Assembly: GCA_016713785.1 (NCBI GenBank)
Contig: JADJOM010000001.1
Span: 620,001 to 684,000, forward strand
Direction of reading: 5' to 3'
DNA length: 64,000 nucleotides
DNA from: Gemmatimonadota bacterium
Lineage (GTDB): Bacteria > Gemmatimonadota > Gemmatimonadetes > Gemmatimonadales > GWC2-71-9
Made by a program: the position numbers and the translations under genes. The notes beneath the pieces are model-generated. The model ran no database searches and had not been told where the DNA came from. It saw only the letters and a list, made by a program, of their open reading frames with translations. Positions within the stretch are counted from its first letter, which is position 1; the number at the start of each line of letters is the position of its first letter. This document shows positions 8,904-17,336 of this stretch, piece by piece.

Positions 8904-8921
8904 TTGTGAAATATTTCGCAA
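8904..8921. promoter_or_regulatory. CRP/FNR-like palindrome upstream of the ATP synthase operon
   Basis: An 18-base near-perfect palindrome, TTGTGAAATATTTCGCAA, with 8 of 9 arm positions matching. It has the TGTGA-N6-TCGCA layout of CRP-family sites. It stands out in a GC-rich region and lies 21 bases upstream of the atpZ start, overlapping a weak minus-strand promoter (TTGCGA, 17-base gap, TACTTT). The divergent moxR gene lies on the other side. The regulator is unknown; this is a motif-based suggestion. Confidence 0.4.
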
Positions 8922-8978
8922 ACTCGGCGGCTCGGCAGACCAGAGGTCCCGCCCTACCGCCCTACCGCCCTACCGCCT
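8921..8978. repeat. Composite octamer repeat between atpZ and moxR
   Basis: Two adjoining octamer arrays. Positions 8921-8936 hold two GGCTCGGC-type units (AACTCGGC, GGCTCGGC) on the plus strand. After a 10-base gap, 8947-8978 holds four TACCGCCC-type units (TCCCGCCC, TACCGCCC twice, TACCGCCT). Read on the other strand this is (GGGCGGTA)n, then the complement of GGCTCGGC, the same composite order as at 28754-28865. Confidence 0.65.
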
Positions 8979-9091
8979 CGTCCCGGGCCGGAACGTTCGA
9001 CGCATTTGCCGCTCCCGGCGAAACCCGCTAACCTCTTGCCCGTACTCGGGAGCGCTCCCGGTTTCCCGCCTCTCGTCCCAACCCGGACCCC

Positions 9092-10099
9092 ATGACCGCC
9101 ACCCAGCCCCAATCGGACGTCGAGCAGCTGGCCCACCTGGCCCGCGCGGTGGAGCACCTCCGGGGCCAGGTGGCGCGCCGGATCGTGGGTCAGCAGGAGG
9201 CCGTGGACGGCATCCTGACGGCCATTCTGGCCGGGGGACACGCGCTGCTCATCGGGGTCCCGGGGCTGGCCAAGACGCTGATGGTCTCCACGGTGGCCGA
9301 GGCGCTGCACCTGTCGTTCAACCGGGTGCAGTTCACCCCGGACCTGATGCCCTCCGACATCACCGGCACCGAGATCATCGAGGAGGACCTGAGCACCGGC
9401 AAGCGGGTGTTCCGGTTCGTGCAGGGGCCGATCTTCGCCAACGTGGTGCTGGCCGACGAGATCAACCGGACCCCGCCCAAGACCCAGGCCGCTCTGCTGC
9501 AGGCCATGCAGGAGCACGAGGTCACCGCGGGTGGGCAGACCTACCACCTCCCCGAGCCGTTCTTCGTGCTGGCCACCCAGAACCCGATCGAGCAGGAAGG
9601 CACCTACCCGCTCCCCGAGGCCCAGCTCGACCGCTTCATGCTCGAGCTGCGGGTGGGCTACCCCACCCGGAGCGAGGAGGAGGCCATCGTGGAGCAGACC
9701 ACCGGCGCCCGGGTGGCGCGGCTGGAGCCGGTGCTCGACGCGACCCAGGTGCGGGCGGCGCAGGAGCTGGTGCGGCGGATCCCGGTCTCGAAGCAGCTGG
9801 TGCGGGCGGCGGTGGCGCTCACCCGGCTCACCCGCCCCGCCGACGGGGAGGCGCCGGCCCTGGTCAGGGAGTACGTGGAGTGGGGGGCGGGGCCCCGCGC
9901 CTCGCAGTACCTGGTGCTGGGCGCCAAGGCCCGCGCGGCGATCGCCGGGCGCCCCATGGCCGACCTGGACGACGTGCGGGCGGTGGCGCTCCCGGTGCTG
10001 CGGCACCGGGTGGTGACCAACTTCGCCGCCGAGGCGGCGGGGCGGACCAACGACGACGTGGTGCGGGAGCTGGTGGCCGGGAGCGGCTGGACCGCCTGA
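9092..10099 (+). CDS. MoxR-family AAA+ ATPase
   Basis: 335 residues. Walker A is GVPGLAKT (55-62), Walker B sits in NVVLADEINRTPP, sensor 1 in ATQNPIEQEGTYPLPEAQ, and a lid domain lies at the C-terminus. These are diagnostic of the MoxR family, whose members act as chaperones that mature partner proteins, often with DUF58 and von Willebrand A proteins. No such partner gene lies next to it here; the gene is followed by a bidirectional hairpin and convergent lipoprotein genes, so it is an orphan in this window. A 14-bp palindrome (9047-9060) lies in its leader. The start ATG has only a weak ribosome site. Confidence 0.9.
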   Translation: MTATQPQSDVEQLAHLARAVEHLRGQVARRIVGQQEAVDGILTAILAGGHALLIGVPGLAKTLMVSTVAEALHLSFNRVQFTPDLMPSDITGTEIIEEDLSTGKRVFRFVQGPIFANVVLADEINRTPPKTQAALLQAMQEHEVTAGGQTYHLPEPFFVLATQNPIEQEGTYPLPEAQLDRFMLELRVGYPTRSEEEAIVEQTTGARVARLEPVLDATQVRAAQELVRRIPVSKQLVRAAVALTRLTRPADGEAPALVREYVEWGAGPRASQYLVLGAKARAAIAGRPMADLDDVRAVALPVLRHRVVTNFAAEAAGRTNDDVVRELVAGSGWTA

Positions 10100-10124
10100 G
10101 CGGCGGCGCGGAGTGGGGAAACAA

Positions 10125-10156
10125 CGAACGGCCCGGGCGGATGCCCGGGCCGTTCG
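10125..10156. terminator. Bidirectional hairpin between convergent moxR and lipoprotein genes
   Basis: Perfect 14-bp inverted repeat (CGAACGGCCCGGGC at 10125-10138 and its complement at 10143-10156) with a 4-base loop, 25 bases after the moxR stop and 21 bases before the stop of the opposing gene. There is no T tract; the stem would act in both directions. Confidence 0.65.
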
Positions 10157-10177
10157 GCCATCAGGACCGGACGCCGC

Positions 10178-11164
10178 TCAGGTGGCGTTGGTATCGAAGG
10201 TGTTCACCGTCTCCTGGCCGCAGCCCGGGCCGTAGTCCACGGTGAAGCCGATGTTGTTGCGCCCGTTGATCGCGGCGCGCACCTGCCCGCCGTCGAGCTC
10301 GGGATCGGTGTCGCAGGACTCGTTGTAGTGCAGCGGCGTCGGGGTGGAGACCGTGAAGCTCCAGTCGCCGTCGGCCTGGCCGAAGTTGCCGGACCAGCTG
10401 TAGTCGCCGGTGATGTCGAAGGTGCCGCTCTGCAGCTCGCCCTGGCCGGGGTCGAGGCTGCCGGTGTCGGGCAGGAAGGTCACGCCCCAGGCGTAGTCGG
10501 CGCGGAGCACCGGGTTGCCGTTCACCCGCCAGCGGGCGATGAAGTTCTGGTTGGCGGTGGCGTTGGCCGCGGTGACCGTGGCGTCGTAGCCGCCGTCGAA
10601 CTCATAGCCGGCGCTGGTCGAGTCGCTGTAGAAGAGCACCCGGAAGTTGGCGTAGTCCACCGCGAAGCCCCACAGGGTGGAGCCGCCGTCGGTGTCCTGC
10701 AGCCTGAAGGCGCCGGTCACGGCGAAGCCGTTGCCCAGGGAGTCCTGGTAGGCGCAGTCGCCGGGGCCGAAGGTCAGCGTGACGTTGTTGATGATGCCGT
10801 CGAGGTCGGAATCGGTAGTGTCGCCGGAGACCACCGGCAGGCACTCGGCGTCGGGGGCGGCAAAGGCGGCGAACTGGGCCTGGTACTGGCTGGGCAGGCT
10901 GCGCCCGATGATGCGGGCCACCCGGTTGCCCGGGGCGCCGGGGGCAAAGAGCCCGCTGCCCAGGCCGCCGCTGGAGGCGTTGAGGGTGGTCAGGTCGCTG
11001 GCGATATCGGCGATCTGGCCGGCCGCCTCCTGCCCCACCACCGCCGCCTGGGCGGGATCGATCGTGTCATTCCCCTTGGGACCGCTGCTGTCGCCGCAGG
11101 CGGCGACCGCCGTGACGGTGGCCAGACCCATGGCAAAACGCCGAAGCCCGTGCATGCCCTTCAT
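10178..11164 (-). CDS. Hypothetical lipoprotein (paralogue of the next gene upstream)
   Basis: 328 residues with a lipoprotein signal (hydrophobic helix then VAACG), so it should be lipidated and membrane anchored. I do not recognise a named family. The mature part has a segment DSDLDGIINNVTLTFG, like a calcium-binding 'D-x-D-x-D-G' loop, then Gly- and aromatic-rich strands and a C-terminal part with several cysteines (ESCDTD, PGCGQ). The layout (lipobox, 'D.DGI.N..T', cysteine pair, 'P.PL.YN..C') repeats in the neighbouring gene at 11303-12166, so the two form a tandem paralogous pair. It is probably a surface beta-sandwich protein of unknown role. Confidence 0.7.
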   Translation of the reverse strand: MKGMHGLRRFAMGLATVTAVAACGDSSGPKGNDTIDPAQAAVVGQEAAGQIADIASDLTTLNASSGGLGSGLFAPGAPGNRVARIIGRSLPSQYQAQFAAFAAPDAECLPVVSGDTTDSDLDGIINNVTLTFGPGDCAYQDSLGNGFAVTGAFRLQDTDGGSTLWGFAVDYANFRVLFYSDSTSAGYEFDGGYDATVTAANATANQNFIARWRVNGNPVLRADYAWGVTFLPDTGSLDPGQGELQSGTFDITGDYSWSGNFGQADGDWSFTVSTPTPLHYNESCDTDPELDGGQVRAAINGRNNIGFTVDYGPGCGQETVNTFDTNAT

Positions 11165-11302
11165 GGCTGCTCCTCCTCAACGTGGAAACCGTTCGCGGCC
11201 CGAAACTGCCTGCCAGACCACAAGATAGACCCCGGGATCGGGTCGGCGCCGTCAGCGGCGCCACAGCCCCGATGTGACCCAGCGCATGATCCTGAGCGGG
11301 AT

Positions 11303-12166
11303 TCAGGCCCCGGGGGTCCAGCTCCGGCTGGGGGGGGCGCCGCAGGCGGTCCAGGTGAGGGTGAGCACCCCGGCCTGGCCGCGGACGGTGCCGGTCAGGG
11401 TCACCTTCCCGGCCTTGATCCGCTGGGGAGTATCGGTGCAGTCGGCGTCGTAATTGAGGGGCTGCGGGGTGGCCACCGCCAGCGACCACTGCTCGGTGCT
11501 CCGCTCCCAATCCAGCGAGCCGGCGATGGTGAGGCTGCCGTCGGGGAGCGGCTGGCCCACCTGGACGGTGCCGGCGTTGCTGGCGGTGAAGCTGGTGGTG
11601 GTGGCCAGGGTGACCGTGGCGGCCACCCGGTTGGGCCGTTCCCGGACGATCTCGATGTCCACCGCCAGGCTGGCGGCACTGCTCGAGCCCAGCCGGCTCC
11701 GGGTGCCGTTGCGGGTGGCGGTGTAGCTCAGCGTGCCGGCGGTATCGGTGTAGGTCCAGGCCAGGTCGGTCAGGGTCAGGTCGTAGGCGGTCGCGTTGCC
11801 GCCGCTGGGGTCCTGGACCCGCAGGGCGCCGGTCACGCCGTAGTCGCCGCCGCCCAGGCCGGTGACGCTGCAGGGCGGGTTGAGGAAGGTATAGGTGGCA
11901 TCGTTGGGGATGCCGTCACCGTCGCCGTCGGCGGTGGACGAGGCGGCGGGGCAGCCGGCCGGGGTGCCGAAGGCGGGGGGGACGCCCGGGGTGGCGAGGG
12001 TCAGGGCGCTGGCGGCGGACTGGACCTCGTCGTCCACGGCCAGCCGCAGCTCCAGCGACTGGCTGCTGGTGGGTCCGGCGCCGCCAACGGTGCCGGTGAT
12101 GTTGGTGCAGGCGCCGAGGCCGGCGAGGAGGAGGGTGGGGAGGACCCACGGGGCTGGCCGCGACAT
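11303..12166 (-). CDS. Hypothetical lipoprotein (tandem paralogue)
   Basis: 287 residues from the ATG at 12166, which has GGAG 8 bases upstream. The signal peptide ends in the lipobox LAGLGAC. Like its neighbour it has an acidic loop (DGDGDGIPNDATYTF), a GALRVQDPSGG segment, and a C-terminal region with PQPLNYDADC. The two share layout rather than close identity, so the duplication is old. Function is unknown; position and signal suggest an envelope protein. The divergent gene on the right is the BTAD-type regulator, with about 150 bases between the two starts. Confidence 0.7.
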   Translation of the reverse strand: MSRPAPWVLPTLLLAGLGACTNITGTVGGAGPTSSQSLELRLAVDDEVQSAASALTLATPGVPPAFGTPAGCPAASSTADGDGDGIPNDATYTFLNPPCSVTGLGGGDYGVTGALRVQDPSGGNATAYDLTLTDLAWTYTDTAGTLSYTATRNGTRSRLGSSSAASLAVDIEIVRERPNRVAATVTLATTTSFTASNAGTVQVGQPLPDGSLTIAGSLDWERSTEQWSLAVATPQPLNYDADCTDTPQRIKAGKVTLTGTVRGQAGVLTLTWTACGAPPSRSWTPGA

Positions 12167-12314
12167 CCATGACGCTCCGGTGTGAGGGCGCCCGCAATCT
12201 AGCCGCCTCCCCTTGCGGCCCGGCACGGGGGCGGAAGAATAGGACGGGACGCCCGCCCGGCCGGCCGGGGGGGCGGTTGACGATCGGTTGATACCCGCGG
12301 CATACCGACCATCC

Positions 12315-15300
12315 ATGCCTGCACGCTTCTTCTTCCGTTGTCTTGGCTCCCCGGAGCTCCGCGGCCCCGGGGGGGAGGCGGTGCGCTTCCGGGTCCGGAA
12401 GCACCTCGCGCTGCTCTCGTTCCTGGCCGCGGAGCCGCGGGAGCCCCATCGCCGGGACCGGCTGGTGGACCTGCTCTGGCCCGACGCCCGGCCGGCGGAG
12501 GGCCGTCACAGCCTGGCCACGGCGCTTTCAGTCCTCCGGGCGCGGTTCGGGCCACGGACCTTCGAGACCACCCGCGACACCATCCGGCTGCTCGCCCCCG
12601 ACCTCGAGGTGGACCTGGACCGCCTGGCGCGGGGGGACGTCCTGGGGGACGACCAGCGGCCGCCGCTCGAGGTGGCCGGGTTCCTGGAGGGGTTCGAGAT
12701 CACCCGGGCGCCGGAGTTCATGTTCTGGCGCGACGGCATGCGGGCGCGCTGGCTCCCGCCCATCCGCGATGCACTGGTGGTGCTGCTCGATCGCTGCCGC
12801 CGCACCGGCGACTTCGCGGCCATCGAGCCGCACGCCGACCGGCTGCTGGCCCTCGACCCGCTGGCCGAGGACGCGGTGCGCGCCAAGATGGAGGCGCGGG
12901 CCTTTGCCGGGGACCGGGTCTCGGCGCTGCGGATCTTCCGGACGTGGCGGGACCAGCTGGCGGAGGAGCTCGACGCCGCGCCCTCGCCGCTGGTCGAGGG
13001 GATGGCGCTGCGGCTGCGGCAACGCGGGTACACCCCCGCCGGCTCGGTGCAGCTGCCGCCGGTGGCCACCGAGCAGTGGCGGGACCATGCGTTCGTGGGG
13101 CGGACGCACCAGTACCGGGTGCTGTACGAACGCTGGGAGTCCACCCGCGACGGCGCCGGCCGGCACGGCCTGGTGCTCGGCGACTCCGGGCTGGGCAAGA
13201 CCACCCTGCTGGAGCGGCTCACCATGGCCACCGGGCTCGAGGGAGCGGTGTCGGCCCGGGTGCAGTGCTACGAGATGGAGCAGCAGATCCCCTACGCTGC
13301 GGTGGGAGGCCTGGTGCGGGTGCTGCTGGAGCGGCCGGGGGCGGGCGGGACCAGCCCGGAGTGGCTGGCGGAGCTGGCCCGGATGATCCCCACGGTGGCG
13401 CTGCGCTACCGCAACCTGCCGCCGCCCCGCGACACCGCGGGGGAGAGCGCCCGGCTGCGGTTCACCGAGGCGGTGCACGAGCTGATCACCGCCGTGGCGG
13501 AGGAGCACCCCCTGGTGCTGGTGGTGGATGACGTGCACCTGGCCGACGACGCCAGCATCGCGGTGCTGCACCTGCTGATGCGCCGCACCCAGGAGCAGCG
13601 GGTGACCCTGCTGCTCGCGGCGCGGGAGAGCGAGCTGCAGGGGGCGCCGAGCGCGCGGCGGCTGCTCGAGGTGATGGAGCCGCTGGCGCTGGTCCCGGTG
13701 CGGCTGGAGCCGCTCACCCCGGAGGAGATGGGGGTGGTGATCGACGCCCTGGCGGCGGGCGCCGGGCGGGAGCTGCCGGCGGCGGCGCGGGTGGCGCTGC
13801 TGCAGGCGGCGGCCGGCGTTCCGATGCTGGCGGAGCTCCTGTTCGACGACTGGCGGCAGCACGGGGAGCAGTGCCTGGCCCTCGCCGTGGGGGCGATGAC
13901 CGAGGACCCCGCGCGGGCCCCCGACCATACGACGGCGTACGAGCAGCTCTTTGCCCGGGTGCTGCGCGACCTCTCGCCGACCGCCCGCTCGGCGCTCCAC
14001 CTGGCGGCGATCCTGGGCGACCGGCTCAACGACCTGTCGATGTACGATATCGTGGACCTCTCCCTGGCCGACACTCTCCGGGGGATGGCGGAGCTCACCA
14101 GCACGCGGATCCTGCGGGACGGCGGGAAGGGGGTCGAGTTCCGGAACGAGCTGCTGCGACGGTACACCTATCTCGAGGTGCCCTCACCGGTGCGGCGGGC
14201 GGTCCATGGGCGGATCGCCGACCGGCTGCTGGCGGCGGAGGGGCGCGGGGAGCCGGTGCCGGGGCTGATGCTGGCGTGGCACTGCTACCGGGCGGGGCGG
14301 GCGGCAGAGGCCGAGCCCTACCTGCTGCGCGGGGCCCAGGAGACCCTGGCCAAAGGGGCGCCGGTGGAGGCGGAGCTGGCACTCGGCAGCGCGCTGCCGT
14401 CGCTCAGTGCACGGCACCGGGTGCCGGCGCAGCTGGCGCTGGTGCAAGCGCTGCAGGAGCAGGGGCGGTGGGAGGAGTCGCTGCAGAGTCTGCCCTCAGG
14501 TAGCTCTGACCACCTCAGCGGAATGGAGCGAGCCCTTCAGCTTGCGGGGAGAGCGCGTCTCTGCGCTGAGAGCCGCCTAGCAGAGGACCTAGTCGGTCAC
14601 GTCCTCGACTCCCTTGTAGAGTCGACCGACGACACTGAGAGGGTTCCGTTACTATCAGCAGCCTACTCCTTGGCGTTCTCAGTTCAGCGCCAGAATACGC
14701 TGACAGAAATCCTCGCCATCACTTCTGACTACTCATCTGGCCAGAGGCTATTCGAGCTCAGAGTGGCAGCGGCACGACTCCTCGCTATCGTTGCGTACAG
14801 AAAGCGCGTACTGAGCCAGTTTCCGGACCTACAAGAGATCCTCACTACCTTAAGTTCGGAGGCGCAATCCAGAGGGGTTGAGTCGAGCGCCATCGCTGCA
14901 CTCAGCAACACGCTTGGGGCGCTAGCAGTTGGGAAGGGGGAGTACCATACCGCGATTGTATGCATGAAGGAGAGCAATAGACTATACGGCAAACTCGGCG
15001 ACCATCTCTCTGCATGCGTCACCTGCCAAAACCTAGCGATGTCCTACGGTAGGCTTGGGCAATACAAGCTCGCGCTTGACTGGAGCACCCGTGGCGTAGC
15101 ACTTGGACAAGCACATCGGGGCGCCTGGCAGCTTGAGCTAGCCTCGCTCTGGAGGGCATGGGCGCTTGCGATGCTCGGATTGACACGTGAGGCCACTCAG
15201 CAGGTCCAAGGGTTGAGGCATACCTGGCAGAACCACGAGATCAGTTGGGTCCGCCAGCGCCAAGGGCTGTTCACGGCCGATCTTTGTCTACTGACAGGGG

Positions 15301-15635
15301 CAAGGTCGGAGGCCGACGCCCTCGCTTCTGAAGTAGCGGAGGACATTGGGGTTCGTCCACTATCTTCGGGTGAGGTGGGCAGGTCCGCGCGCTGGACATA
15401 CCGCCTGCGGGCGTCCCTCGGGGTCCGCGAAACTCTCTCGCGTTTGGAAGATGTGGCCTACAACGGAGGGGAACTCGAACTACTGGACCAAGCTGAGGTG
15501 TTTGGGTCTTTAGCGCTTTGCCGAGAGGAACTCGGATTCAATTCTGCGGACCAGCGAGAGCAGCTTTCGCTTGCCTTAGCTCGGCTCCCGGAGCCTGTAA
15601 CTATACAGCTTGGAAGGCTAGAAGCGCTTCGCTAG
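12315..15635 (+). CDS. BTAD/SARP-type transcriptional regulator with AAA ATPase and TPR-like C-terminus
   Basis: 1106 residues from the ATG at 12315 (another Met lies 27 bases upstream). An N-terminal winged-helix domain (about 1-90, RVRKHLALLSFLA) and a BTAD helical domain (about 95-240) are followed by an AAA/STAND ATPase with Walker A GDSGLGKTT (289-297) and Walker B VVDDVH (403-408). The rest is helical repeats. This is the AfsR/MalT-like signal-transducing ATPase layout: a large regulator that switches on binding nucleotide and a ligand. From about 14,490 to the end the GC content falls from about 75-80 to about 60 percent and codons such as CTA, TTA and ATA appear, so the C-terminal third may have another origin. 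Its stop overlaps the convergent HD-GYP gene by 4 bases. Confidence 0.85.
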   Translation: MPARFFFRCLGSPELRGPGGEAVRFRVRKHLALLSFLAAEPREPHRRDRLVDLLWPDARPAEGRHSLATALSVLRARFGPRTFETTRDTIRLLAPDLEVDLDRLARGDVLGDDQRPPLEVAGFLEGFEITRAPEFMFWRDGMRARWLPPIRDALVVLLDRCRRTGDFAAIEPHADRLLALDPLAEDAVRAKMEARAFAGDRVSALRIFRTWRDQLAEELDAAPSPLVEGMALRLRQRGYTPAGSVQLPPVATEQWRDHAFVGRTHQYRVLYERWESTRDGAGRHGLVLGDSGLGKTTLLERLTMATGLEGAVSARVQCYEMEQQIPYAAVGGLVRVLLERPGAGGTSPEWLAELARMIPTVALRYRNLPPPRDTAGESARLRFTEAVHELITAVAEEHPLVLVVDDVHLADDASIAVLHLLMRRTQEQRVTLLLAARESELQGAPSARRLLEVMEPLALVPVRLEPLTPEEMGVVIDALAAGAGRELPAAARVALLQAAAGVPMLAELLFDDWRQHGEQCLALAVGAMTEDPARAPDHTTAYEQLFARVLRDLSPTARSALHLAAILGDRLNDLSMYDIVDLSLADTLRGMAELTSTRILRDGGKGVEFRNELLRRYTYLEVPSPVRRAVHGRIADRLLAAEGRGEPVPGLMLAWHCYRAGRAAEAEPYLLRGAQETLAKGAPVEAELALGSALPSLSARHRVPAQLALVQALQEQGRWEESLQSLPSGSSDHLSGMERALQLAGRARLCAESRLAEDLVGHVLDSLVESTDDTERVPLLSAAYSLAFSVQRQNTLTEILAITSDYSSGQRLFELRVAAARLLAIVAYRKRVLSQFPDLQEILTTLSSEAQSRGVESSAIAALSNTLGALAVGKGEYHTAIVCMKESNRLYGKLGDHLSACVTCQNLAMSYGRLGQYKLALDWSTRGVALGQAHRGAWQLELASLWRAWALAMLGLTREATQQVQGLRHTWQNHEISWVRQRQGLFTADLCLLTGARSEADALASEVAEDIGVRPLSSGEVGRSARWTYRLRASLGVRETLSRLEDVAYNGGELELLDQAEVFGSLALCREELGFNSADQREQLSLALARLPEPVTIQLGRLEALR

Positions 15636-17046
15636 AACGCCCGAATCCTCGGCCAACTGGGTCGGCCGCGGAGCAGGCCGCCGGGCGCCGCCTGTACGCG
15701 CTTGGAGCCGCTGTCGATCGTGGGGTCGGCGGGTCGACTGGAGGCAGCCGACACCTCGGCCATGACCCGGCGGACGGTGACCGAGTTGACCACCAGGTCG
15801 ACCAGCCGCGGGTCGAACTGGGTGCCCCGGTACTTCTGCAGCTCCGCCACCACCGCGTCGATGGGCAGCCGCTTGCGGTAGGGGCGGTCGGTGGTCATGG
15901 CGTCGGTGGTGTCCGAGATCATGATGATCCGGGCCCCCAGCGGGATGGACTCGCCGGCCAGGCCATCGGGGTAGCCGCCGCCGTCCCAGCGCTCGTGGTG
16001 GCTCCGCACCGCGTCCTGCACCGTGCCCCGGAACGACGAGATGATCCCCACCAGGTCGGCGCTCTTGACCGGGTGGGTCTGCAGCAGGGCGGTCTCCTCG
16101 GGCGTGAGCTTGGAATCCTTCCGCAGCAGCGGGGCGAACTCCTCGTGGATCTTGCCCACGTCGTGCATCACGGCGGCGGTGTAGACCTGCTCCACCTCCT
16201 CCGCGGACATCTTGGCTTCCTGGGCGATGGCCTTGGCCAGGGTGGCCACGCGCACCGAGTGACCTGAGGTGTACGGGTCTCGCGCTTCGATGGCCTTGAC
16301 CATCAGATCTAGCAGTTCTCGGCCGGAGTTTTGGAGCTTTCGATAGAGCCCGTAGATATGCCGGATCACCAGAATCGGCACCAACGCCCCGACTAGCCCG
16401 AGCGCCCCCATTCCAGTGCGCTCATCCGCTTGGACATACAAGTATCCAACAACCAGAGCAAGAAAGCTCGCGCCGAGGTCGTAGCCGATGACCCCACGAC
16501 AAGTCAGCGTCCAGACTTCGCTGAATCGACGCCCGGAACTAATTGCGACCACCATGCTGACGAGCGTCGTGTTGACGGCGAAATAGGTGCTGGCAAAGAG
16601 GGTGAAGTAGAGAAGGCCAAGTTGCAACTGGGCTCCGATCGACGGAGCGCCTGAACGAAAATCAATCAGCGGTACTGGGGCACCAAGGAAATAGACAACG
16701 AGCACACCGCCCGCAACAGCAATCATCCTCTGCGAAGTGTTGAATACCGCCTTGATGAGCGGCTTCCTTTGATGAACTTCGCTTAGCACGGTGCAAGCCC
16801 GGCGACCAGCGCGCCCCAAAACGGACCGAAAACCGCCCCTGCCGCCAGGTGGATTACGAACGAAGTGGACCCCTTAGTCTCCAACCGAAGATCGTCGCCA
16901 GTAGTTTCGAGCAGGACTGCAGAAATGGCAAAGCTCACGATCGCCCACATCCCAGGATAACCCGCGGGCACACGCCAAGCTTCGAGCAGCAGTAGGACTG
17001 CTGCTAGAGCGACAAGTGCGACGATCAGGTTGACCCTAAGCCTCAT
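15632..17046 (-). pseudogene. HD-GYP c-di-GMP phosphodiesterase gene with membrane N-terminus, broken by a frameshift
   Basis: Two overlapping frames make up one protein. The first (from the ATG at 17046, with AGGA 8 bases upstream) encodes the first membrane helices up to FGPFWGALVAGLA and stops at once. The second frame continues with TVLSEVHQRKPLIKAVFN, more helices, then the catalytic domain with HDVGKI and HHERWDGGGYPDGLAG, the HD-GYP signatures. One base appears to be missing near 16,795. HD-GYP proteins hydrolyse cyclic di-GMP. The frameshift may be a sequencing error, a real mutation, or the gene may restart at an internal Met. The membrane half (16,265-17,046) is clearly lower in GC than the catalytic half. 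Confidence 0.75.
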
Positions 17047-17097
17047 TGGGCGATTCCTAACTAGAACATGGCGGCAGCCCTGACCAGGCAACCTGGA

Positions 17098-17187
17098 CTA
17101 GTTCCAGGTTAGTCCTTCAGACGCAGTGAAAACCTTCACCGCGGCCCGCGCGACAAACGCCGCGACCAGAGCATATACAGCGTGCAT
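17098..17187 (-). CDS. Possible 29-residue small membrane protein
   Basis: A short frame from an ATG at 17187 to a TAG at 17098. It is preceded by AAGGAGA with a 5-base gap, one of the best ribosome sites in the window. The product starts with a hydrophobic stretch (AVYALVAAFVARAAV) and ends in a polar tail (TASEGLTWN). It lies between the unknown protein gene and the HD-GYP gene, all on one strand, so it could be part of that operon. No homologue is recognised and the frame could be chance; the ribosome site is the main support. Confidence 0.35.
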   Translation of the reverse strand: MHAVYALVAAFVARAAVKVFTASEGLTWN

Positions 17188-17336
17188 GAGCGTCTCCTTG
17201 TCGAGTACCAAAAGAACCCTCGGAAGGAGCCAAGCCTCGCTATGGCATGGCCGACGCTCCGCTCATCAATTGTTCCGCTAGCCTCCGCTACTGCAACCAA
17301 CACCGAGACCAGGGCTGCCGCCGTTTTTCCCTTTCG

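Noticed and set aside
10328..12172. Long plus-strand open frame across the two lipoprotein genes
   Set aside because: The product is low-complexity (Gly, Ala, Val) and spans the gap between two real genes, so it is a shadow frame.
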